From assembly GCF_000178855.1 (NCBI RefSeq), contig NZ_ADVG01000003.1, positions 1,922,001-1,986,000 of the forward strand: a stretch of DNA of 64,000 bases, given 5' to 3'. The translations under genes were made by a program, and so were the position numbers. The DNA comes from Ktedonobacter racemifer DSM 44963. Lineage in GTDB: Bacteria > Chloroflexota > Ktedonobacteria > Ktedonobacterales > Ktedonobacteraceae. A model generated the notes under the pieces. That model had not been told where the DNA came from. It saw only the letters and a program-made list of their open reading frames with translations, and did not search any database. How positions within the stretch are numbered: the first letter of the stretch is position 1; each line of letters begins with the position of its first letter. Shown piece by piece: positions 8,675-17,547 of the stretch.

Positions 8675-8963
8675 GCGAGCGTGCAAAGCGCGTTACGCGT
8701 GCGCAGGCCACCTGCTATAGATCCTCAACACAGCATCTGTTGCTATGCCTCGTTTTAAGGTGGACGGGCAAGCCTGAGAGGTCTTACATAAGAATCGGAG
8801 AAGCTTCCTTAGAGAAGAGACCCTAAACTGCACGCAAATGGCATGCTGCTTTCGTCCCGTTTGAGCAGCGGCAAGTCTTTTGCTCTGTCTTTTCAGAGGA
8901 TTGTTCACGTGAAATCGCAAGAAAGTATCAGTGAATCGATATATTTATACTTATCTAAATAAA

Positions 8964-8985
8964 GGCGAATACAACGGCATTCGCC
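8964..8985 (+). other. Small hairpin in leader of secreted-protein gene
   Basis: GGCGAAT and ATTCGCC form a 7-bp stem with an 8-nt loop about 35 bases upstream of the TTG start at 9019. It could stabilise the mRNA or modulate translation. Regulatory function is not shown. Confidence 0.35.
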
Positions 8986-9018
8986 TGACTCGCCCCTAAA
9001 AAGAGGAGAAGTGCAACA

Positions 9019-9999
9019 TTGAAGCGCATCTATTTACTCATGGCGGCCACGCTGGCCTTCGCGCTCTCCATCTCGATCTCCCTCGCTAGCTCTACGAGTC
9101 CTGCTCACGCAAGCTCAAACAGTGAAGTCCTTCACTCCATACGCAGCATGCGAGTAAAAAACACTGCCGCCGCCTGTCGCAATTGCGCCGGGAGCAATAA
9201 TCTGAGCTACCATGGCGGCACAGGCGGCGTGGGCGTGGAAACCGGAGCGGACAAGGTGTATCTGATCTACTGGGGATCGCAATGGAACAACAACGATCCA
9301 TCTGGCGAGGCGGCCATTCAGCAGAATTTCTTTAAAGGCGTAGGTGGCTCAAGTTGGAACAACTCGGTGACGCAATACTGTGAAGGCGTTTCCTCCGGCA
9401 CGGTTACCTGTGGCTCATCGGGCACACATGCCACAAACCCCACCGGCGTATTCGCCGGCATCTGGTATGACAATGCATCTGCGGCTCCCTCTAAACCCAG
9501 TCAGTCGCAACTGGCCAGTGAAGCGGTCAAGGCAGCAGCGCATTTTGGCAATACGACTGCGTCTTCCAATAAAACGGTTCAGTATGTGATCAACACCGCG
9601 ACGCACAATAACGCGAGTGGTTTTGGAACCCAATACTGCGCCTGGCACAGTTCGACGAGTTCGAGCTATGGCAATATTGCCTATACCAACATGCCCTACA
9701 TTACTGACGCGGGGGCGAGCTGTGGTGCCAACTTCGTGAACTCGGGGAGCGCGGGCTTGACCGACGGTATCACCATTGTCGGTGGTCATGAGTTTGCCGA
9801 GACTGAAACCGATATCTATCCCAGTACTGGCTGGATCGACGGCAGTGGGAGCGAGAACGGGGACAAATGTGCCTGGATTAGCTCCGGTCAGGGGGCCTCA
9901 GCCAACATTACCTTGAGCACAGGAACATTTCCTGTCCAGTCGCTCTGGAGTAACGCGTTTAATAACAACGCCGGTGGGTGTGTCATTTCCTATCCCTAA
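9019..9999 (+). CDS. Secreted protein with HExxE-like motif
   Basis: A 326-residue exported protein. A classical signal peptide is visible: MKRIYLLMAATLAFALSISI followed by small residues and a likely cleavage after AHA near residue 31. The mature part is rich in Gly, Ser, Asn and Thr with several cysteines. It contains YWGSQWNNND near its start and VGGHEFAETETDIYP around residue 255, a His-Glu-x-x-Glu arrangement that could bind metal. The start is TTG 9019, with GAGGAG about 10 bases upstream. It is monocistronic, followed by a good terminator. It resembles secreted Ser/Gly-rich proteins of soil bacteria; protease activity is only a possibility. Confidence 0.85.
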   Translation: MKRIYLLMAATLAFALSISISLASSTSPAHASSNSEVLHSIRSMRVKNTAAACRNCAGSNNLSYHGGTGGVGVETGADKVYLIYWGSQWNNNDPSGEAAIQQNFFKGVGGSSWNNSVTQYCEGVSSGTVTCGSSGTHATNPTGVFAGIWYDNASAAPSKPSQSQLASEAVKAAAHFGNTTASSNKTVQYVINTATHNNASGFGTQYCAWHSSTSSSYGNIAYTNMPYITDAGASCGANFVNSGSAGLTDGITIVGGHEFAETETDIYPSTGWIDGSGSENGDKCAWISSGQGASANITLSTGTFPVQSLWSNAFNNNAGGCVISYP

Positions 10000-10021
10000 T
10001 ACGGATCTTAGTGTACCTGGA

Positions 10022-10055
10022 GGGATCGCCAGGATAGGCGATCCCTTTTCTTTTT
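10022..10055 (+). terminator. Rho-independent terminator
   Basis: GGGATCGCC and GGCGATCCC form a 9-bp stem with a 6-nt loop, followed directly by TTTTCTTTTT. It lies 23 bases after the stop of the secreted-protein gene. Confidence 0.9.
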
Positions 10056-10285
10056 GCAGCTTCCAATTTATAGAAACCAAGCGGGAATGCCCTGAGCATT
10101 CATGCTGGGGAGGTCTCAGTAAGTGCTTGGCCGAAAACCGAAAGTAAAAAATACCGTAATCTCTCCTTCAGCTACGAGTAGAAGGAACCTGCCACATAGA
10201 GGCATAGAAAATGCTATGATGTATCTGGGAATACGCTCGCGCAAGGCCATGAAGCGCTTCTGTTTTCTTCTGAGGAGGAGATCGC

Positions 10286-11587
10286 GTGACTTCAAAAGCT
10301 ACCTGCTTGTCCTGTCGACATTGTCCATTAGAACTGCTGCCCGAATCCGATGCAAAGATCACTTTCTACCGCTGCCCTACATGTCATCGCCACTTTGCCC
10401 AACTCCCAGGTCGATCACTCACCGAGAGATGGGGGGGATCTCTCAGCCTGGTCTTATACGGCACGATCTTCTCTCAGAAGCCCCAGGCAGATGCCCGGCG
10501 TATTGCCAGCATGTTCCGCAACCGAGAGAGCCGGGAGCAATTGGCTCGCATCGTTGCCGACATTCGACACGAACTCGCAAATCCGAGCCAGCCCGTTCGT
10601 GACATCCACGGTCAATCCGCTTCCGAAGAGGATCTGAGAGCATTTTTAACCCTGGTCGCGGATCTCTTGACGGAGGAAGTGAAAGAAGATGCGGTCGTGC
10701 AGACGCTCAAGGGGCATGCGAGTTGGGTGCGTTGCCTTGCCTTTCGTCCCGATGGGCAGATTCTTGCCAGTGGCAGTATCGATGGCTCCATCAAGCTTTG
10801 GGATCCTTCGCGCGGCCACTTGCTGCACACCCTCACGGGTCATGGCGGAGGCGTGTTCGCTCTCGCCTGGAGCCCGAGCGGAGGGCTTCTGGTCAGTGGT
10901 GGACAGGACAGCGCGATCAAACTTTGGGATCCTCAGAGCGGGAAACTCTTGCGCTCTCTTGAAGGCCATGGCAATGCAGTGCGCTCTCTTGCTCTGGGCA
11001 CTGACGGACAAACCCTTGTCAGCGCGAGCACCGACCAGACTGTCAGACTCTGGGACCTGCAGACTGGACGGCTTCTGCTGCCCTTCATCGACCATCCAAG
11101 CCCTCTTTACAGCGTTGCCATGAGTCCCAATCACCAGATCATTGTGAGTGGAGACGAGGTCGGCGTGATCCGCTTATGGCACGCTCACACTCGAAAACTC
11201 CTTCGTACCCTCAGAGGCCACAGCGGGAAAGTGTTGTCTTTGACCATGGTGGAGGACGGGCAATTTCCCATCAGCTCAACGATGCTGATGAGTGGGAGTG
11301 CAGATAGGACCATGAAGTGGTGGGGGGCCGACGACGGGAGACTCATTTCCACCTTCACGGGTCACACCGGGGCCGTCCGTTCAGTAGCGTTTCATCCTGC
11401 ATGGCAAACGGTCATCAGTAGTAGCGAAGACAAAACCATCAAGGAATGGAATCTTTACGGTTCTCAAGAAACTATTCGTACCTTGCCGGGCCATGCAGGT
11501 CCTGTCTACAGCCTTGCCATCAGTCCCGATAGTCGGTTCATTGCCAGCGGCAGTCTGTCAATCAAGATTTGGGAGAAAAAACGTTGA
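10286..11587 (+). CDS. Zinc-ribbon/WD40 repeat protein
   Basis: A 433-residue cytoplasmic scaffold-like protein. The N-terminus carries a zinc-ribbon-like set of cysteines (C7, C10, C30, C33). A helical region follows (about 60-140), then WD40 repeats from about residue 140 to the end. Individual blades are recognisable by xLKGHxxxVxxLAxxPDG...SGSxDxxIKLWD; about seven are present, enough for one beta-propeller, with the sixth blade degenerate (KWWGADDG). The start is GTG 10286 behind GAGGAGGAG. It is monocistronic. The zinc ribbon plus propeller suggests a protein-interaction role; there is no enzymatic domain. Confidence 0.9.
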   Translation: MTSKATCLSCRHCPLELLPESDAKITFYRCPTCHRHFAQLPGRSLTERWGGSLSLVLYGTIFSQKPQADARRIASMFRNRESREQLARIVADIRHELANPSQPVRDIHGQSASEEDLRAFLTLVADLLTEEVKEDAVVQTLKGHASWVRCLAFRPDGQILASGSIDGSIKLWDPSRGHLLHTLTGHGGGVFALAWSPSGGLLVSGGQDSAIKLWDPQSGKLLRSLEGHGNAVRSLALGTDGQTLVSASTDQTVRLWDLQTGRLLLPFIDHPSPLYSVAMSPNHQIIVSGDEVGVIRLWHAHTRKLLRTLRGHSGKVLSLTMVEDGQFPISSTMLMSGSADRTMKWWGADDGRLISTFTGHTGAVRSVAFHPAWQTVISSSEDKTIKEWNLYGSQETIRTLPGHAGPVYSLAISPDSRFIASGSLSIKIWEKKR

Positions 11588-11781
11588 TCCTTGACCATTC
11601 AGGTTGCTCTCGAATTCCGTAAAACAGCATCTCGTTTGGGCAATGATGCGGTCAAGATGCGTTGGAAAGGAGGACACACCCTGATTCTCGCCCGACACCA
11701 TATGGTACCTGCAACGAAGCACATACTGTCTACAGGTGCACAGAATGTATTCCTGTAGAGCAACCAAAGGAGGGATTCTTT

Positions 11782-14334
11782 ATGCCACGGTACATTGCTG
11801 TCATTCGTCGCGTGATTCCCATACTGGTTATACTCGCCTGTTGTGCCCTCTTCTTACCGCTCCCCTTCTTTTCCCATCCGGCTGTAGCGCATGCTTCCTC
11901 CAATGGATTGGGCCAGAAGCCATATATGGGTTGGAGTAGCTGGAGCCTGGAGTCAACGAATTATAGCGGCTACAATACCCCCTGGCTCACTGCCGATCAC
12001 GTCAAATCCCAGGCCGATGTGTTGCATCAGCAACTCCAATCACACGGCTACCAGTACATAAACATCGACGCGGGCTGGTGGATGGATTTGAACTGGAAGG
12101 CTACGTTTGATGGCTATGGGCGGCCTTCCCCTTATCCTGGTCGGTTCCCTGCCGGCATCAGCGACGTAGCGAACTATGTCCACAATTATGGGTTAAAGTT
12201 GGGAATCTACTACGTTGCCGGCCTCGACCAGAGCGTCTACAATCAGAATTCTCCTATCTACGGCACCAGTTGCCACGCCCAGGATATCGCGATCAAGCCG
12301 TTACAGATGACGAACGGTTGGCGAGGAAACTATGCCATTGACTACAGCAATAGCTGCGCGCAGGCCTATATCAACTCCATCGCCAATCAGTTCGCCTCCT
12401 GGGGGGTGGATTTCCTCAAACTCGATGGGGTAACCCCTGGTTCTGGCATCTATGATCTGAGCACCGATAACCGGCCCGATGTGCAGGCGTGGTCACAGGC
12501 CCTGGCGCAGAGTGGACGTCCGATCTGGTTTGAGCTCTCCTGGGCTCTGGATCATCGCTATATCAGCTTCTGGCAGCAGCAGGCCAATGGTTGGCGCATT
12601 GACACTGATGTCGAATGCTACTGTGGGACGTTGGTGACGTGGGACAACTCGGTCAAAGCACGCTTCAACGATGTCGTTCCCTGGACGCAGAACGCTGGTC
12701 CGGGTGGGTGGAATGACCTTGACTCCCTTGACGTTGGCAGCGGAACACTGGATGGGATTTCCCAGGACGAGCGTCAAAGTTATATGACGCTGTGGGCAAT
12801 CGAGGCGGCCCCGCTTTTCTCCGGCGATGATCTCACCAAACTGGACAGCTCTGGACTCTCATTGTTGACGAATGATGAAGTTATTGCGGTTGATCAATCC
12901 GGTCATCCTGCCCGCCCGCTCTCACAGCTCAACAACCAGCAAGTATGGTACGCAGATAATGGCGATGGCACCTATACGGTGGCACTCTTCAATCTGGATA
13001 GTGGGAACGCCACCGTCACGGTGAACTGGAGTGATCTCGGGATAAGTGGCGCCCCTACGGTGCGTGACCTCTGGAGCCATACAAACCTGGGCACGATAGC
13101 CGATCATTTTAGTGCTTCCTTAAACGGCCATGCCTCACGCCTGTTGAAGGTGACACCGGCAGGCGGTAACGCGGGCAAGATCTACGAAGCCGAAGCGCTT
13201 GCAAATACGCTCACTGGCAGCGCCTCTGTCGTCTCCTGCACGGCCTGTTCTGGCGGTCAAAAGATCGGCAATATTGGCAATGGCGCCTCCCTCACCTTCA
13301 ACAACATTTCCGTCATTGCCAGTGGGACCTACCCCGTGAACATTTCGTATGTAGACGGAGATGCCGGGCGTTCAATGCAGCTCAGCGTCAATGGCGGCTC
13401 CGCAACCACGCAGAACTTCCATGGGACCAACGATAATAACTGGAATGCCGTACAGACTACCACAATTTTGGTGAACCTGAATGCGGGGAACAACACGCTC
13501 CAGTTCTCCTCGCCATCCTCAGGCTGGAGTCCTGATCTTGATCGACTCATTGTTGGCAGCCTGATACCCACTTCATATGAAGCCGAGTCCGCGGGCAATA
13601 CACTGACCGGAAGCGCCTCCGTCGTCTCCTGCACGGTCTGCTCTGGCGGTCAGAAGGTCGGCAACATTGGCAACGGCGCCTCTCTCACCTTTAACAACGT
13701 CCAGGCCAGCACAACCGGCAGGACCGCGTTGACGATCGCTTACATCGATGGCGATAGCGGACGTTCGGCGCAAATGAGCATTAATGGGGGGTCCGCCCTC
13801 ACCATCAATTTCCACGGCACCAACAACAACAACTGGAACACAGTTCAGACGCTGACGATGACCATAAGTTTGAATACGGGAAGCAACACCATCAAACTCT
13901 TCTCGGGTTCCAACTGGGCTCCGGACATCGACCGTGTCACGTTGGGCGGCAACAACACCACCGAGGCCGAGGCCGCAGGCAATACGCTGACTGGGAGCGC
14001 CTCCATCGTCTCCTGCTCGGCCTGCTCTGGCAGTCAGAAGGTCGGCAACATTGGCAACGGAGCCTCTCTCACGTTCAATCAAGTGCTGGTCAGCAATACA
14101 GGGAGTTACACTTTATCAATCCAGTATATTGATGGTGATAGCGGGCGTTCAGCCCAATTAAGTGTCAACGGCGGAGCGGCAAGTACGCTCACCTTCCATG
14201 GCACCAATGATAATAACTGGAACGCGGTGCAAACAACCAGTGTCGTGGTGAATCTCAATGCAGGCTACAATAGCATTCAATTCTCTAGCGGCTCTGGCTG
14301 GGCACCGGATATCGATTGTATCAGCATCAGCTAG
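11782..14334 (+). CDS. GH27 alpha-galactosidase with three tandem CBMs
   Basis: An 850-residue secreted glycoside hydrolase. A signal peptide (hydrophobic core about residues 9-30, cleaved near AHASS) precedes a GH27 barrel beginning GLGQKPYMGWSSW. The barrel has INIDAGWW, LKLGIYY and the nucleophile strand DFLKLDGV, then RPIWFELSW with the acid/base region DTDVE. A C-terminal beta domain follows (to about residue 460). Three copies of a roughly 125-residue module come next, each starting YEAEA...NTLTGSAS and containing CSGGQK(V/I)GNIGNGASLTF and FHGTN(D/N)NNWN; these are CBM6/CBM35-like. ATG 11782 is chosen because AAAGGAGGG precedes it and the signal peptide starts there. The enzyme likely removes alpha-galactosyl residues from plant polysaccharides. 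Confidence 0.93.
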   Translation: MPRYIAVIRRVIPILVILACCALFLPLPFFSHPAVAHASSNGLGQKPYMGWSSWSLESTNYSGYNTPWLTADHVKSQADVLHQQLQSHGYQYINIDAGWWMDLNWKATFDGYGRPSPYPGRFPAGISDVANYVHNYGLKLGIYYVAGLDQSVYNQNSPIYGTSCHAQDIAIKPLQMTNGWRGNYAIDYSNSCAQAYINSIANQFASWGVDFLKLDGVTPGSGIYDLSTDNRPDVQAWSQALAQSGRPIWFELSWALDHRYISFWQQQANGWRIDTDVECYCGTLVTWDNSVKARFNDVVPWTQNAGPGGWNDLDSLDVGSGTLDGISQDERQSYMTLWAIEAAPLFSGDDLTKLDSSGLSLLTNDEVIAVDQSGHPARPLSQLNNQQVWYADNGDGTYTVALFNLDSGNATVTVNWSDLGISGAPTVRDLWSHTNLGTIADHFSASLNGHASRLLKVTPAGGNAGKIYEAEALANTLTGSASVVSCTACSGGQKIGNIGNGASLTFNNISVIASGTYPVNISYVDGDAGRSMQLSVNGGSATTQNFHGTNDNNWNAVQTTTILVNLNAGNNTLQFSSPSSGWSPDLDRLIVGSLIPTSYEAESAGNTLTGSASVVSCTVCSGGQKVGNIGNGASLTFNNVQASTTGRTALTIAYIDGDSGRSAQMSINGGSALTINFHGTNNNNWNTVQTLTMTISLNTGSNTIKLFSGSNWAPDIDRVTLGGNNTTEAEAAGNTLTGSASIVSCSACSGSQKVGNIGNGASLTFNQVLVSNTGSYTLSIQYIDGDSGRSAQLSVNGGAASTLTFHGTNDNNWNAVQTTSVVVNLNAGYNSIQFSSGSGWAPDIDCISIS
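13190..14331 (+). repeat. Three tandem ~380-bp coding repeats (CBM modules)
   Basis: Nucleotide-level repeats starting near 13190, 13575 and 13965 encode the three carbohydrate-binding modules of the GH27 enzyme. Blocks such as GGCAACATTGGCAACGG recur almost unchanged, which indicates recent duplication or ongoing conversion. Confidence 0.85.
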
Positions 14335-14342
14335 CTCTTTGT

Positions 14343-14372
14343 ATCCCGGCTCTCACGAGCCGGGATTTCTTT
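14343..14372 (+). terminator. Rho-independent terminator
   Basis: ATCCCGGCTC and GAGCCGGGAT form a 10-bp stem around a 4-nt loop, followed by TTCTTT. It lies 8 bases after the GH27 stop codon. Confidence 0.88.
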
Positions 14373-14480
14373 GAAACAATCCCACGAAGAACAGGCATGT
14401 AAAAGCGAACCCGTTTTGTTTGCCGACAGGCTGTCAGTACCAGGCCAAGGGCGAGATCGTTTTATCCCACATATCCACCC

Positions 14481-14522
14481 TCAATCAATGCTGCTTTGAG
14501 CAAGGCAAGTAGCATTGATTGA
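14481..14522. other. Inverted repeat in 400-bp intergenic region
   Basis: TCAATCAATGCT (14481-14492) and AGCATTGATTGA (14511-14522) are perfect 12-bp arms with an 18-nt spacer. They lie in the otherwise featureless gap 14373-14738 before the KGG stress-protein gene. It may be an operator; no gene was recognised in this gap. Confidence 0.4.
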
Positions 14523-14738
14523 GCTCATCCAGGTTTTTCTCATGCTCACTCCCTTTCATCCCCGATTCTTGCCCCAGATTCTGGACATTTCGTCAAAGTT
14601 GCAGAGTAACGAACACATACCCGCGTTAGTGAAAAGGATAGCCGCTCTATCCAGCGCCTTATACAAGAGGATGGATGGAGACGTAAAGAGATAGACACTG
14701 CTGCAATAGCTAAAGGAGATACATACTAGGAAAATATA

Positions 14739-14987
14739 ATGTCCGACAACGAGAAGCGTCGTGAAGCTGGTCGTAAAGGTGGAGAGTCGGTAAGCGAAGA
14801 GCAGCACCGTAAGGCTGGTCATATGGCCCATGAGAAAGGAACAGCTCACGAGTTCAGTAGTAAGGAGGCTCGCAAGGCTGGCCGTAAAGGTGGAGAGGTG
14901 GCTCATGAGAAAGGAACAGCTCACGAGTTCAGTAGTAAAGAGGCCCGTGAGGCTGGCCGTAAAGGTGGAGAGGCACGGCGCGAGTAG
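14739..14987 (+). CDS. KGG-repeat general stress protein
   Basis: An 82-residue, highly charged, hydrophilic protein built of repeats of about 20 residues. Each contains (E/K)AGRKGGE, and longer units alternate with AHEKGTAHEFSSKEA. This is the KGG motif of stress-induced proteins related to Bacillus GsiB and fungal con-10, thought to behave as desiccation-protectant, intrinsically disordered proteins. The DNA is repetitive as well: one 37-base block, beginning GCTCATGAGAAAGGAACAGC, occurs twice almost unchanged. A weak AGG lies 8 bases before the ATG, and a better AAAGGAG is about 22 bases upstream. It is monocistronic with a strong terminator. Confidence 0.9.
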   Translation: MSDNEKRREAGRKGGESVSEEQHRKAGHMAHEKGTAHEFSSKEARKAGRKGGEVAHEKGTAHEFSSKEAREAGRKGGEARRE

Positions 14988-15005
14988 TAGCTAGAGCCAT
15001 TGCTA

Positions 15006-15053
15006 CAAGAGAAAAACTCCCTGGCCTTGACCAGGGAGTTTTTCTCTTGGGTT
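15006..15053 (+). terminator. Strong hairpin terminator
   Basis: Nineteen-bp perfect arms (15006-15024 and 15031-15049) with a 6-nt loop. The distal arm contains TTTTTCTC. It ends the KGG stress-protein transcript. Confidence 0.88.
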
Positions 15054-15308
15054 GTCTTTTTTCTCAACGAGTGGGCCCTGAGAGGACTCGATTCTCCGAC
15101 GTACGGTTTAGGAAAATAATCAACTGTGGTAGGTACCACAGAGGCCTTTCTCTCCTACTCCTGCACGCTTTTGCTTCCCTTTCCTGCTGTTCTTTGTTAG
15201 ACTGCTTGTACACAAGGTGGTCTCCTCCTGACTGGTCTGACACGACGGCAGTTGGATGGCATGCACCTGCATCCACGAGGAGACAACCGTTTTTCGTTGA
15301 AGGCACGT

Positions 15309-15962
15309 ATGAAACAGAGATCCACACTTCTCGAAGAAAAATATCCTCGTTCGGAACACACTCCCCTCCCTGTCGGGCCAGGAAAATGGGGAGCAACGGT
15401 CATTTCTGAAGTAACGAACCCGCTTCTTGTTGCCCTGCCCACATTTCTCATTGTCGCTCTCGCAACGGCACCGGACGTCCTCCACGCGCTCCTCTGGTGG
15501 GGCATCGCTGTGCTCGGTATTTCTCTCGCTCCGCTCCTCTTTATCTGGCAAGGGGTGCGTCGAGGACGCTATAGCGATCACCATGTCAGCAAACGCGAGC
15601 AACGCCGGGTTCCCCTCCTCTTTGGCCTGGCGTGTATGGTGCTTGCTTTCGTCTTGCTGCTGTTCTTGCATGCATCGTTACCCCTTCTTGCAACGGTGAC
15701 TGCTACTCTGGTCGCGGTCGCCGTTGCTGCGGTTATCACCCAGTACTGGAAAATCAGCTTGCATCTGGTCGGGATAGCAGGCGCGGTGACGGTCTGCTGC
15801 CTGCTCTGGGGGCCGCTCTGCTTGTTCCTGTCACCGCTGGTAGTGCTTGTTGGCTGGGCACGCTGGCGGCTGCACGCGCATACATGGTTCCAGGCTCTGG
15901 CCGGAACCATCCTGGCCGTCAGCGTGACGCTCCTCATGTACCGCCTCTTTGGGCTGGTGTGA
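15309..15962 (+). CDS. PAP2-like multi-TM membrane protein
   Basis: A 217-residue integral membrane protein with about six hydrophobic helices. After a short cytoplasmic N-terminus come two TM segments, then a charged loop HHVSKREQRRVP, further TM helices, YWKISLHLVGIAG, and finally GWARWRLHAHTWFQALAGTI. The KISxH and HTxxQxxxG elements match the distal motifs of PAP2-type phosphatase/phosphoesterase membrane proteins. The canonical first motif is not evident, so activity is uncertain. ATG 15309 is chosen for a GAAGG about 7 bases upstream. It is convergent with the FAD oxidoreductase gene. Confidence 0.75.
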   Translation: MKQRSTLLEEKYPRSEHTPLPVGPGKWGATVISEVTNPLLVALPTFLIVALATAPDVLHALLWWGIAVLGISLAPLLFIWQGVRRGRYSDHHVSKREQRRVPLLFGLACMVLAFVLLLFLHASLPLLATVTATLVAVAVAAVITQYWKISLHLVGIAGAVTVCCLLWGPLCLFLSPLVVLVGWARWRLHAHTWFQALAGTILAVSVTLLMYRLFGLV

Positions 15963-16101
15963 TCCCTGGCCTGAGCGATGGCTGTATCACGTCTCCATCA
16001 GGCTTTCCTAGCCCGTCAAGAGCTGACTCGAAGATTAGTGCAAACAAAGCACAGAAACTGGGGACGTGACCCCTGATCACGCGTCACATGCACTGACACA
16101 A

Positions 16102-17457
16102 TTACGTTCTACTCTCCGGTGACGAAATACGCTTGCGAGCGGTCAAGACTTTTGCCACTATCCTTGGGTGCATGAGGGCGAGCGGAGAGCGAAGCATGTG
16201 GATCACCTCCAGGAAAGTCAGCCATGTGGCCTGATCTGTTGGCAGAAGCGAGATCAAGTGCTCTAGATACCAGCGAGATACTCTTCCTGTCAGGCTCTCT
16301 TTGGTCCCCGGGAGGGCTGCGGCTGTCGCTAATTGCCATGGCGTGGCAATGGCATGGGCCACTTTTCTCTGAAAACGATGAGCGAACCCTTGCTGTCTGC
16401 TGGATTCGCCCAGGCAGACATCGAGCATGAGCGCTTCTAGGGCCGCAACGGTCATGCCTTGTCCGTAGATTGGATTGAAACAACAGGCCGCATCGCCGAG
16501 AACAAGAAATTGTTCCGGGTACTGCTGTAATTGCTCAAAATGTCGAATGCGATTTGCGGTGTGTCGATACCCGTAAATTGGCGAGATGGGAGTGGCCTCC
16601 TTTATGGCCTCGTAGAGCGTTGGGTCAGGAAGACTACGCGCGAATGTGAGGAATTCTTCCTCCCTGGTTGAGGGGTAATCTTTCTTCGTTCCCGCAAGAA
16701 CCACCATCCAGCGGTTTCCCTCGATAGCCATTAACACGCCGCCGCGTTGACTTTGCTGTGTTCCCTGGATCGCAATGAGTTTCCAGTCGTTCCGCTGTGC
16801 GGGAGGCATATAGAACCGTGTTGCGTACCCAACCAACGTATCGACGATGGTCTCTTTTGGGGCATCATAGCCCAGTTCTTCCAGCCACCGCGGTGCGAGA
16901 GATGAGGAACCACTGGCGTCTACCACAAGGTCTGCCGTGATCTGACTGATTTCTCTGCTCTCCGGAGGAGTATGCGTGCGTTCTCGTATGCGCACACCGG
17001 TCACCTGTTTCTTCTCAGCAGACGCGACCAAACCCATCACTTCGTAGCCTTCCTTAAAGCACAGGCTATGGTAGCCCAAAAGTTCCTGGCGAATTTGCCA
17101 CTCCAGCAGTAAGCGTGAACTGGTCCATCCCTGGAGTAAGGTAGGGGGAATGTGGGGGCAACGACCACCATAGTAGTATAGGCTTTCGTTGCCATAATCG
17201 TGTGCGATGGCTCCATGGGCGAGCAACTTCTTTCCCAATCCAGGAAAAAGGGTTTCAAGGGCCTGTTGCCCTCGTAGCAATAGCGTGTGAACCTGCCGAC
17301 CCTGTGGAACTCCCGGACGAAAGATCGGTTCCTGTGGGTAATGATCTCGTTCCACAAGGGTGACGTGATGAAAATGCTTGACGAGGACGCGCGCCGCTAA
17401 AAGACCTGCGATCCCGCCTCCGATGACAAGCGCGTGCGTTCGTTGTAAAGTATGCAT
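16102..17457 (-). CDS. FAD-dependent oxidoreductase, copy 1
   Basis: A 451-residue flavoprotein monooxygenase-like enzyme of the geranylgeranyl-reductase/p-hydroxybenzoate-hydroxylase fold. The N-terminal FAD motif ALVIGGGIAGLLAARVL, the RPGVPQGRQVHTLLLRG segment and the second flavin motif GDAACCFNPIYGQGMTVAAL are all present. The start MHTLQRTHAL (17457) is preferred; an extension to 17532 has no flavin-fold residues and no better ribosome binding site. It is a paralogue of 21075-22391, with shared blocks throughout. It follows the broken NACHT-membrane gene (17548-20300) just as its paralogue follows the intact one. Substrate and biological role are unknown. Confidence 0.9.
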   Translation of the reverse strand: MHTLQRTHALVIGGGIAGLLAARVLVKHFHHVTLVERDHYPQEPIFRPGVPQGRQVHTLLLRGQQALETLFPGLGKKLLAHGAIAHDYGNESLYYYGGRCPHIPPTLLQGWTSSRLLLEWQIRQELLGYHSLCFKEGYEVMGLVASAEKKQVTGVRIRERTHTPPESREISQITADLVVDASGSSSLAPRWLEELGYDAPKETIVDTLVGYATRFYMPPAQRNDWKLIAIQGTQQSQRGGVLMAIEGNRWMVVLAGTKKDYPSTREEEFLTFARSLPDPTLYEAIKEATPISPIYGYRHTANRIRHFEQLQQYPEQFLVLGDAACCFNPIYGQGMTVAALEALMLDVCLGESSRQQGFAHRFQRKVAHAIATPWQLATAAALPGTKESLTGRVSRWYLEHLISLLPTDQATWLTFLEVIHMLRSPLALMHPRIVAKVLTARKRISSPESRT

Positions 17458-17547
17458 GGTTTCTTCTTTACTCGTATTCACGCCAGCATGTCCCCTGGCT
17501 TTTGCCATAGGGCTGAACCCCCTGGAGGGCACGGTGGCGCGTTCCTC

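Noticed and set aside
13573..14082. Minus-strand frame of 169 codons
   Set aside because: Antisense to the duplicated CBM modules; repeats in it only mirror those modules.
15120..15671. Minus-strand frame of 183 codons
   Set aside because: Opposite to the PAP2-like membrane protein, polar and Glu/Arg-rich without motifs; the plus-strand frame has proper TM segments.
17458..17532. 25-codon N-terminal extension of FAD oxidoreductase copy 1
   Set aside because: No flavin-fold residues and no ribosome binding site; the hairpin there resembles an IS605 left end (CCCCTGGCTTTTGCCATAGGG), but no element follows, so neither an IS nor coding extension could be supported.
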